A stretch of DNA of 7,131 bases from an uncultured Oscillospiraceae bacterium. Its GTDB lineage: Bacteria; Bacillota; Clostridia; Oscillospirales; Oscillospiraceae. Positions 1-4,412 of the stretch are shown piece after piece. The first letter of the stretch is position 1, and each line of letters begins with the position of its first letter. The stretch is from positions 1 through 7,131 of the forward strand of contig CAKSWA010000062.1 of NCBI GenBank assembly GCA_934511165.1. Reading direction: 5' to 3'. The notes beneath the pieces were generated by a model. The model was given only the letters and a program-made list of their open reading frames with translations. It was not told the DNA's origin and searched no databases. Made by a program: the position numbers and the translations under genes.

Positions 1-156
1 TCCCTCCAGAATCATATCGGTCACGTCGATCCCGCGGCAGGCCCAGCTTCCTGTGATGTTCTTTTTCAGGGTATCATCGGAACCGCACCCGGCCAAAGTC
101 AGAATAAACGCGGCGATAAGTACTGCGAGAGTCAGCTTATGAAGTGCTTTTTTCAT
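1..156 (-). CDS. Lipoprotein, N-terminal part (runs off left edge)
   Basis: The frame is open for 52 codons from ATG at 156 to the window edge, so the C-terminus is missing. The N-terminus is a classic type II signal peptide: positively charged start (MKKALHK), a hydrophobic stretch at about residues 8-21, then the lipobox LAGC. Signal peptidase II would cleave before this Cys, which is residue 24, leaving a membrane-anchored lipoprotein on the outer face of the cell membrane. The visible mature part (GSDDTLKKNITGSW and following) is polar; a 'GSW' motif after a short linker recalls lipocalin-like lipoproteins of Clostridia, but this is too short to assign. AAAGGAGG at 168-175 is 11 nt from the ATG; an in-frame TTG one codon upstream (157-159) would give the more usual 8-nt spacing, so the start is uncertain by one codon. 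It is divergent from the MerR gene. Confidence 0.8.
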   Translation of the reverse strand, partial: MKKALHKLTLAVLIAAFILTLAGCGSDDTLKKNITGSWACRGIDVTDMILEG

Positions 157-201
157 CAATTTCTCATCCTCCTTTTTACATACCTTGCGGCACTATGTCA
201 A

Positions 202-230
202 ATTATATAGTATCTGGCATGATTCCACAA
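202..230 (-). promoter_or_regulatory. Promoter of the lipoprotein gene
   Basis: On the minus strand, TTGTGG (225-230) and a perfect TATAAT (202-207) are separated by 17 bp. The predicted transcription start lies near 195, giving a leader of about 40 nt before the ATG at 156. This is a good sigma-A-type match, but no start site has been measured. Confidence 0.6.
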
Positions 231-326
231 GCGTAATCTGCCTTTTCCCATTCGTTTTGACATTTTTTCTCCGGACTCGGGTATGGAAGGCCGCGTTGAA
301 TCATTGCATTAAGGTAAAATAACCTC

Positions 327-350
327 GCCCCGGACGATCCCGTCCGGGGC
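327..350. other. GC-rich perfect hairpin in the divergent intergenic region
   Basis: GCCCCGGACG (327-336) and CGTCCGGGGC (341-350) form a perfect 10-bp dyad around a 4-nt loop. There is no T-tract on the plus strand. On the minus strand the arm is followed by GAGGTTATTTTACC, a poor T-tract. It lies between the two divergent promoters, upstream of the MerR promoter, so it is not part of either mRNA as predicted. It could be a transcription barrier, the terminator of an unseen minus-strand RNA, or an incidental palindrome. Apart from this hairpin, the two promoters and the operator dyad, I see nothing else in 157-465. Confidence 0.5.
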
Positions 351-373
351 GGGCTGCTGCATTCGAAAACACC

Positions 374-402
374 TTGCGATCGTGTTTTGGCTGTGCTATA
401 CT
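374..402 (+). promoter_or_regulatory. Promoter of the MerR-family gene
   Basis: TTGCGA (374-379), a 17-bp spacer and TATACT (397-402) with an upstream TG at 394-395 (extended -10, TGCTATACT). The predicted start is near 409, about 57 nt before the ATG at 466. The 17-bp spacer is that of an ordinary promoter, not the 19-20 bp of promoters that MerR proteins activate by DNA distortion. Confidence 0.65.
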
Positions 403-418
403 CCGAATAGAACATAAA

Positions 419-435
419 CTTGACTTCAGGTCAAG
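419..435. promoter_or_regulatory. Dyad operator, probable MerR autoregulatory site
   Basis: CTTGAC-TTCAG-GTCAAG is a perfect 6-bp inverted repeat with a 5-nt spacer. It lies just downstream of the predicted transcription start and upstream of the ribosome binding site at 453-459. The half-site CTTGAC resembles operators of the thiol/electrophile-responsive MerR subgroup (NmlR/AdhR-like). Its position suggests that bound regulator blocks its own transcription. Assignment to this regulator is inference from position and half-site. Confidence 0.55.
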
Positions 436-465
436 ATATTTTAAAGCCTTTTGGGAGGATATTTT

Positions 466-915
466 ATGTATTCGATCGGACAGGTATCGGAGATGTTCGG
501 CTTACCCATCTCCACGCTGCGCTATTACGACCGGCAGGGGCTGTTTCCGCGTATGGAGCGGGTGTCGGGTATCCGCCAGTTCAGCAAGAGCGAGATTGAG
601 GCGCTTCGCATGATCGAATGCCTGAAAAAGGCTGGAATGGAGATCAAAGATATCCGGCAGTTTATGGACTGGTGCGTGGAGGGACCGTCTACCTATCCGC
701 AGCGCAAAGCGATGTTTGAGGCGCAGAAGGCGCACGTGGAAGCGGAGATCGAACGGATGAACCAGACGTTGGACATGCTGAAATACAAATGCTGGTACTA
801 TGAACAGGCGATCCAAGACGGCGGCGAGGACGCGCTCCCGGCGATGATCCCCGGCCAATTGCCTGAAGATATCCGGCGGGCGTACGAAAACTCCCACAAA
901 GGATACGGTGCGTAG
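466..915 (+). CDS. MerR-family transcriptional regulator (NmlR/AdhR-like)
   Basis: A 149-residue DNA-binding regulator. Residues 1-70 form the winged helix-turn-helix of MerR proteins: YSIGQVSEMFGLPISTLRYYDRQGL, then GIRQFSKSEIEALRMIECLKKAGMEIKDI. Residues of about 75-112 form the long antiparallel dimerisation helix, followed by a short tail without an obvious ligand domain. Cys70 (in DWC) and Cys99 (in KCWYYE) are candidate redox or metal sensors; a Cys in this position is characteristic of the electrophile-responsive branch, whose targets often include aldo/keto reductases and dehydrogenases. The start at ATG 466 is chosen because GGGAGG lies 7 nt upstream; a TTG at 451 in the same frame lies at the edge of that site. 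It stands alone on the plus strand, so its targets besides itself are not visible here. The effector is unknown. Confidence 0.9.
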   Translation: MYSIGQVSEMFGLPISTLRYYDRQGLFPRMERVSGIRQFSKSEIEALRMIECLKKAGMEIKDIRQFMDWCVEGPSTYPQRKAMFEAQKAHVEAEIERMNQTLDMLKYKCWYYEQAIQDGGEDALPAMIPGQLPEDIRRAYENSHKGYGA

Positions 916-941
916 ACTCTTGCCCTGACGCAATAGAAAGC

Positions 942-991
942 AAGCCCATATATGGACAAGCTGTTGTAGCAGCATATCCGTATATGGGCTT
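942..991. terminator. Long hairpin terminator shared by convergent genes
   Basis: Arms 942-956 and 977-991 pair over 15 positions with a single G-U wobble (AAGCCCATATATGGA against TCCGTATATGGGCTT). A further short helix, GCTG (960-963) with CAGC (970-973), extends it inward. On the plus strand the structure ends in GGGCTTTTCC, terminating the MerR transcript. On the minus strand it ends in GGGCTTGCTTTC, a weaker tract, 23 nt after the stop codon of the cyclodeaminase-family gene. It probably works in both directions, better on the plus strand. Confidence 0.75.
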
Positions 992-1014
992 TTCCTGTGT
1001 GGATCGATGCCGCA

Positions 1015-2031
1015 TCAGATTTGACAGACCGTGCCGAGACCATGCTTTTCGCACCCCTTGAGGATGATCGCGGCGGAGGCAATGTCCTGCAAAGCGATGC
1101 CGGTGGAGTCAAAAACGGTGATCTCCGCATCGCTTGTCCGCCCGGCCTTTTCGCCGAGAATGACCTCGCCGATCTCTCCGGCAAGCGCGGGAAGAACGCC
1201 CTCGCGGTGCGGCAGCTCGCTCTCGCCGACGGCGAAGCATTGCGCCGTATCGTCGCCGTATACGGCAGCGGCGGCGAGCACCGCCGATTCGATCTCCTGC
1301 TTGCCGGGCAGGTCGGCGCCGATGCAGCTCAGGTGCGTGCCAAGCTTGACCCACGCGCGCTTCACGACCGGCGTTTTGGCGCAGGTGGCGGTGAAAACGA
1401 TGCCGCTTGCGCCGACGGCAGCGGCGATGTCCGTCTCGGCGGTGATCGCTGCGGCGCACTTATGATCGCACGCCTTGAGCAGCGCATCCGTCTTTTCCGT
1501 CACGGCGGCGAGACGCTCCACGGCCTTCTCCGGGCGGTGCGGGTTTGTGAGATACACGGTCTCCAGAGAGGGGATTGCCGCGATTGCCGCGGCGGCAAGA
1601 TATGGGCAGAGCTCACCGCAGCCGACGATTGTAAGCGTTTTGGCGTTCTTGCGCGCAAGATATTTTGCACCCACGGCGGCCGCCGCACCGGTGCGCAGCG
1701 CCGTGATGGGGCCGGCGTTCAAAAGCGCCTTCGGCTCTCCGGTGGCGAGATCGAAGAGCAGCGATGTGCCGAAAAGCGCCGGAAGCTCCTTTGCGGCGTT
1801 TGAGTCGTACCAGGAAACAACCTTCATTCCGTACACGTCCGCGCTCGCGAGATCGCCGGATTTGATGTCGAGATCGGCATGGCCGGGATCAAACTCATGA
1901 AAAACCATCGGCCATACGCTGCCCGTCCCGGCGGATTTTCCGGCATAGGCGCTCTCCACGGCGCGGAGCGCCGCGGTCACGGTGAATACTTTTTGGATAT
2001 CCTCCCGCCCGATGATGCGGATGGAGCTCAT
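1015..2031 (-). CDS. Ornithine cyclodeaminase / mu-crystallin family protein
   Basis: A 338-residue cytosolic NAD(P)-dependent enzyme of the family that includes ornithine cyclodeaminase, archaeal alanine dehydrogenase, ketimine reductase (mu-crystallin) and SbnB. Visible family marks are Lys70 in YGMKVVSWY and Arg113 in ALRTGAAAAVGA (substrate carboxylate and catalysis in ornithine cyclodeaminase), a Rossmann motif at 134-145, GTHLSCIGAD at 231-240 and the C-terminal signature FDSTGIALQD at 307-316. The Rossmann loop reads VGCGELCPYL; the GxG is kept but the usual Gln-Ala after it (GxGxQA) is replaced, so the cofactor or function may differ. Start at ATG 2031: AAGGAG at 2040-2045 is 8 nt upstream, and the ATG overlaps the aminotransferase stop as ATGA. 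An upstream start at 2055 would have no such site and would overlap more. Second gene of a two-gene operon. Substrate unknown; true ornithine cyclodeaminase activity is not implied. Confidence 0.88.
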   Translation of the reverse strand: MSSIRIIGREDIQKVFTVTAALRAVESAYAGKSAGTGSVWPMVFHEFDPGHADLDIKSGDLASADVYGMKVVSWYDSNAAKELPALFGTSLLFDLATGEPKALLNAGPITALRTGAAAAVGAKYLARKNAKTLTIVGCGELCPYLAAAAIAAIPSLETVYLTNPHRPEKAVERLAAVTEKTDALLKACDHKCAAAITAETDIAAAVGASGIVFTATCAKTPVVKRAWVKLGTHLSCIGADLPGKQEIESAVLAAAAVYGDDTAQCFAVGESELPHREGVLPALAGEIGEVILGEKAGRTSDAEITVFDSTGIALQDIASAAIILKGCEKHGLGTVCQI

Positions 2032-3167
2032 TTTTCCAGCTCCTTTTCCTTCCACGCAAAGTATTCGCTCACGGCCTTCAGACCGTTTACGAGCGCTTCC
2101 TTGCCATAAGCATAGCCGATGCGCATGCTCTTCGGCTGTTCAAAGCAGTCGCCGGGCGTGACGAATGCGCCGGTCTTGTGGTACATCTCCTCGCACAGCT
2201 CATAGGACGGCACGTCAAAATCATAATAGACGAGCGCCGTCGTGCCGCCGAGGGGCTTTACGTAGCTCGCGTGCTTTTCTCCGGCGACCCAGTTATCCAG
2301 AATGGCGAGATTCTCCCGCACGATGGCGCGGCTGCGCGCGAGCATTTTGCCGCTGTGTTTGAGCGCAAGCGCGGCGATGGCTTCGTCGATCATGCCACCG
2401 CTGATGAGATCGTAGTCGCGGTGCGAAACGAGTGCGCGGAGCGCCTCCTTGTCGTGCGTGGCGATCCAGCCGAGGCGCAGCCCGGCGAGGGAAAATACCT
2501 TCGACATGCTGCTCACAGAGATGCCCTTTTCGTAGAGATCGGCGATGGACTCGCTCCACTCGTCCGCCTGCGAAAGATGGCGGTAGACCTCGTCGCAGAG
2601 AATGTATGCGCCCGCCTCGCGCGCGATCTGCACGATCTCCTCAAGCATAGCGCGGCTCATAAGCGCGCCGGTCGGGTTGTTGGGGTTGTTGAGGCAGATC
2701 ATTTTCGTCCCCGGCACGGCGAGCGTGCGCAGCGCGTCCAGATCGGGGAGATACCCGTTTTTGCGGCTCAGCGGGAGAATTTTTACCTTCGCGCCGAGCG
2801 ATTCGGGAATGGAGTAAAGCTGCTGGTACGTCGGCAGGACGCTGATGACGCGGTCGCCCGGCGATACGAGCGAATAGAACACATGGTGGTTCGCGCCCGC
2901 CGCGCCGTGCGTCGTGACGATGTTTTCGGGCTGGATCGTTTTATAAAGCGAGCAGATGCCCTGCCGGAACGCGGGCGCGCCCTCAATATCGCCGTAGGTC
3001 AAACGGCGCGCGGCAAGATTCTCCAGAAAGGCGGCTTTGTCCTCGCCGGTCAGCGCGAACAGCTCATCGAGCGACACGGAATCAACGCATGTCTCCGCGA
3101 TGTTGTATCGTGCGCCGACTTCCCATTCGTTCATCCATTCCTCCACGGCGAACGGCTTGATATACAT
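2028..3167 (-). CDS. PLP-dependent aminotransferase, class I/II (fold type I)
   Basis: A 379-residue cytosolic enzyme of the aspartate aminotransferase superfamily, of normal length. PLP-site motifs are all present: HGAAGANHH (87-95, phosphate-loop region), Tyr114 in the PTYQQ segment, NNPNNPTG at 160-167 (Asn164 contacts the cofactor), CDEVY at 191-195 (Asp192 binds the pyridine nitrogen), SMSK at 220-223 with Lys223 as the Schiff-base lysine, Arg231 in LRLGW, and Arg349 in SMRIGYA, which binds the substrate carboxylate. The opening PFAVEEWMNEWE is typical of a clostridial subgroup without an assigned substrate and is unlike classical AspC or HisC. Start at ATG 3167 with AAAGGAG 7 nt upstream. 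It is translationally coupled to the downstream cyclodeaminase-family gene and preceded by a structured leader. The class is firm. The amino donor is unknown; a basic or branched amino acid is only a guess, and a C-S lyase or other PLP reaction is not excluded. Confidence 0.92.
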   Translation of the reverse strand: MYIKPFAVEEWMNEWEVGARYNIAETCVDSVSLDELFALTGEDKAAFLENLAARRLTYGDIEGAPAFRQGICSLYKTIQPENIVTTHGAAGANHHVFYSLVSPGDRVISVLPTYQQLYSIPESLGAKVKILPLSRKNGYLPDLDALRTLAVPGTKMICLNNPNNPTGALMSRAMLEEIVQIAREAGAYILCDEVYRHLSQADEWSESIADLYEKGISVSSMSKVFSLAGLRLGWIATHDKEALRALVSHRDYDLISGGMIDEAIAALALKHSGKMLARSRAIVRENLAILDNWVAGEKHASYVKPLGGTTALVYYDFDVPSYELCEEMYHKTGAFVTPGDCFEQPKSMRIGYAYGKEALVNGLKAVSEYFAWKEKELEK

Positions 3168-3205
3168 AAAAATTCTCCTTTCCGCCCGCCGCTGCCGGAT
3201 AAGGC

Positions 3206-3273
3206 AAAAGGCGCCCGGGGCATTCCTTATAGCGCCTGTGCGCCGTACCTGCGGAATTGCCCGGACGCCTTTT
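3206..3273 (-). terminator. Terminator-like hairpin in the aminotransferase leader
   Basis: Minus-strand arms at 3273-3253 and 3226-3206 pair over 21 positions (AAAAGGCG at the base against CGCCTTTT, GGGC/GCCC in the middle, ATTCC/GGAAT at the top), interrupted only by one wobble and a two-base mismatch that can also fold as two single bulges. The 26-nt loop contains a small GCGC helix. The descending arm ends in GGCGCCTTTTGCC, so the U-tract is short and partly inside the stem. It lies about 40 nt before the aminotransferase start. It could be an attenuator or simply a stabilising leader hairpin. Confidence 0.55.
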
Positions 3274-3301
3274 CGACCCGCACCCGGTGATGCGGAAGGC
3301 G
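3266..3301 (-). promoter_or_regulatory. Alternative leader helix, possible antiterminator
   Basis: In the minus-strand RNA, CGCCTT (3301-3296) can pair with AAGGCG (3271-3266), enclosing a 7-bp hairpin at 3278-3295 (CCGCATC/GGTGCGG with one wobble, loop ACCG). The same AAGGCG is the base of the 5' arm of the larger hairpin at 3206-3273, so the two foldings exclude each other. No known riboswitch consensus (T-box, glycine, lysine, SAM or others I can recall) was recognised. Confidence 0.4.
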
Positions 3302-3317
3302 ATATATTTTATTTACA

Positions 3318-3375
3318 TTTGAATAATAATTCATAAACTACGGAAAGTCAAGCGGAATAATAAATATTATTCAAA
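3318..3375. repeat. GAATAATA boxes around the aminotransferase promoter
   Basis: TTTGAATAATA (3318-3328) and TATTATTCAAA (3365-3375) are a perfect 11-bp inverted repeat 36 bp apart. The right copy is also half of a perfect dyad, GAATAATA-AA-TATTATTC (3355-3372). The left copy overlaps the -10 element and the right dyad lies just upstream of the -35. This arrangement resembles paired repressor operators. AT-richness makes chance matches easier, so the regulatory role is inference. Confidence 0.45.
3323..3351 (-). promoter_or_regulatory. Promoter of the aminotransferase-cyclodeaminase operon
   Basis: On the minus strand, TTGACT (3346-3351) and TATTAT (3323-3328) are separated by 17 bp. The predicted start is near 3316, giving a leader of about 150 nt before ATG 3167. 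Five of six bases match consensus in each element. Confidence 0.65.
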
Positions 3376-3450
3376 ATGACGTTGCAAGTCGCTTTTTCTT
3401 TCGGTTGTCTTTGCATGCTGCACAGATTTTCACCCTATGAGGGTTTGCTG

Positions 3451-3912
3451 TCAGTCCAGATTTTTCAGCCCGTCATAGAGATCGTTGAAGGATTTGAGCC
3501 CTTCGCAGCGACCATACGAGAACTCTTTATTATCGCCAAACTCCAGAAGGAAGCACTTTGCGAGCTCTTCCACCGTCTGCTCCAGCGTGGTGAAAAACTG
3601 CCGGTAGGCAAAATTGCTTGCCGGTGTGCCATCTTCAAAGGTGCTGGTGATGAGCGATTCCGTCACCTGGTCGAGCGGGTACATTTTGAGATGCATCAGC
3701 TCGTGCACGATGACCTCTTCCAGATTCTCCTGCTTGGGATTGGCCGCGTTCAGCAGGAAAACGGCTTTTCTGTCGTCGCAGTCTACCTTGAAATCGCCGG
3801 TCTTGCGCCAGGCGGGATCCTCCACAAACTCCAGCTTCACATCCCACGCCGGTACGATCCGCAGCTTTTTGCAGTATTTATCAAAAATCTCTCTTAAATA
3901 GGCTTTGTCCAT
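3451..3912 (-). CDS. Small HExxH zinc metallopeptidase-like protein
   Basis: A 153-residue cytosolic protein with no signal peptide or membrane segment. The centre carries a zinc-peptidase motif, VIVHELMHLK, with His70-Glu71-x-x-His74. Glu111 or Glu115 in the helix TTLEQTVEELAK lies 37-41 residues further on and could be the third zinc ligand, as in gluzincin-type peptidases. The N-terminal half (WDVKLEFVEDPAWRKTGDFKVD) looks like a beta-sheet, a layout seen in minimal metallopeptidase domains such as SprT/WSS1 or ImmA types, but I recognise no named family. Start at ATG 3912 is chosen because AAGGAGGAGG lies 8 nt upstream; the longer reading from TTG 3933 would begin at the upstream edge of that ribosome binding site. 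It is transcribed alone from its own promoter. Substrate unknown; a non-proteolytic role is possible. Confidence 0.8.
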   Translation of the reverse strand: MDKAYLREIFDKYCKKLRIVPAWDVKLEFVEDPAWRKTGDFKVDCDDRKAVFLLNAANPKQENLEEVIVHELMHLKMYPLDQVTESLITSTFEDGTPASNFAYRQFFTTLEQTVEELAKCFLLEFGDNKEFSYGRCEGLKSFNDLYDGLKNLD

Positions 3913-3989
3913 TGCACGATCCTCCTCCTTCAATTTTGCAGAAAAACGGACATCAGTACTATTGTGTGATAAAGGGTTACTTTACTCCG

Positions 3990-4018
3990 TATATAATTCC
4001 TTTTATAAAATCTGTCAT
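3990..4018 (-). promoter_or_regulatory. Probable promoter of the metallopeptidase-like gene
   Basis: On the minus strand, ATGACA (4013-4018), a 17-bp spacer and TATATA (3990-3995). The predicted start is near 3983, about 70 nt before ATG 3912. The region is AT-rich, which weakens the call. Confidence 0.45.
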
Positions 4019-4072
4019 AAAAAGCGATGTCTGTTTGCTGTTGATGTCCCCAAAGATAGTGCATCATTTGCA

Positions 4073-4118
4073 ATACACGATTTCTACTAGAAGATTAGGA
4101 AAAACCAGATACACGATT
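4073..4118 (+). repeat. Short repeated word shared with the tRNA-Ser gene
   Basis: ATACACGATTTC at 4073-4084 is identical to 4258-4269 inside tRNA-Ser (end of variable arm through anticodon), and ATACACGATT recurs at 4109-4118. Identity does not extend further on either side. Apart from this, the peptidase promoter and the tRNA terminator, the gap 3934-4213 shows no gene. Confidence 0.4.
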
Positions 4119-4178
4119 AGTTCTTTTTTCAAGCTCTATTAGAGAACGCCAAAAGGAAGAAAAAAGAGCAAAGAAAAT

Positions 4179-4211
4179 CCCCAAACCTTTAGAAAATCTA
4201 AGGGTTTGGGG
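4179..4211 (-). terminator. Rho-independent terminator of tRNA-Ser
   Basis: Arms 4179-4193 and 4197-4211 pair over 15 positions with one mismatch around a 3-nt loop. On the minus strand the stem ends in GGTTTGGGG and runs into ATTTTCTTTGCTC followed by more T-rich sequence. It begins 3 nt after the encoded CCA end of the tRNA. Confidence 0.85.
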
Positions 4212-4213
4212 TT

Positions 4214-4306
4214 TGGCGGAGAAGGAGGGATTCGAACCCTCGATACCCTTTTGGGGTATACACGATTTCCAATCGTGCGCGCTCGACCGGGCTACGCGAC
4301 TTCTCC
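4214..4306 (-). tRNA. tRNA-Ser, anticodon GGA
   Basis: A 93-nt class II tRNA read on the minus strand. The acceptor stem is GGAGAAG (4306-4300) with CTTCTCC (4224-4218), discriminator G at 4217 and an encoded CCA at 4216-4214. The anticodon stem-loop is CACGA-TTGGAAA-TCGTG, with anticodon GGA at 4270-4268, decoding UCC and UCU. The long variable arm (TACCC-CAAAA-GGGTA) is diagnostic of serine or leucine tRNAs, and the anticodon fixes serine. The T arm is GAGGG-TTCGAAT-CCCTC. It has its own promoter and terminator. Confidence 0.97.
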
Positions 4307-4345
4307 ATAGCGGTCAAACTGAAAAATATTCAATTCAGCTTGTCT

Positions 4346-4374
4346 ACTATAGCAAATGCGCGCGGCAAAGTCAA
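4346..4374 (-). promoter_or_regulatory. Promoter of tRNA-Ser, inside a hairpin arm
   Basis: On the minus strand, TTGACT (4369-4374), a 17-bp spacer and TATAGT (4346-4351) with TG just upstream (TGCTATAGT, extended -10). The predicted start is near 4339, about 33 nt before the mature tRNA 5' end. This is strong, as expected for a stable RNA. The -35 overlaps the loop and descending arm of the hairpin at 4360-4391. Confidence 0.75.
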
Positions 4375-4391
4375 GAGCGACTTTGCCGCGC
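4360..4391 (-). terminator. Hairpin after der, probable weak terminator
   Basis: GCGCGGCAAAGTC (4360-4372) and GACTTTGCCGCGC (4379-4391) form a perfect 13-bp stem with a 6-nt loop, about 20 nt after the der stop codon. On the minus strand the stem is followed by GCATTTGC, a poor T-tract, so some readthrough into tRNA-Ser is likely. On the plus strand a T6 run follows 7 nt beyond the stem. Confidence 0.55.
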
Positions 4392-4412
4392 ACGGCGATT
4401 TTTTCAAATTTT

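Noticed and set aside
257..287. A possible MerR-type promoter, TTGACA with a 19-bp spacer and TATGGA, on the plus strand
   Set aside because: The spacer has no dyad, the -10 matches consensus poorly, and the much better promoter at 374-402 explains the MerR gene.
203..415. A 70-codon minus-strand open frame across the divergent region
   Set aside because: It crosses both divergent promoters and the GC hairpin, has no ribosome binding site and has no family resemblance.
3237..3252. A short GTGCGCCGTACC string resembling part of a guanidine-III riboswitch, on the plus strand
   Set aside because: It is on the strand opposite the operon, no plus-strand gene follows, and the rest of the fold is not present. 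It is also part of a large GC-rich hairpin loop.
2178..3290. A 370-codon plus-strand open frame opposite the aminotransferase, and another at 997-1803 opposite the cyclodeaminase-family gene
   Set aside because: Both are shadows of strongly supported minus-strand genes, with Arg- and Ala-rich translations and no start signals.
3424..3445. A small hairpin, ACCCT-ATG-AGGGT, after the metallopeptidase-like gene
   Set aside because: Five base pairs with no T-tract on the minus strand is too weak to call a terminator.
3948..4049. An 8-bp inverted pair, GGACATCA and TGATGTCC, about 90 bp apart
   Set aside because: Short, widely spaced and with no associated feature; consistent with chance.
3912..4142. 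A 76-codon plus-strand open frame in the AT-rich gap
   Set aside because: It starts inside the metallopeptidase-like gene's own start region on the opposite strand, has no ribosome binding site, and its sequence looks random.
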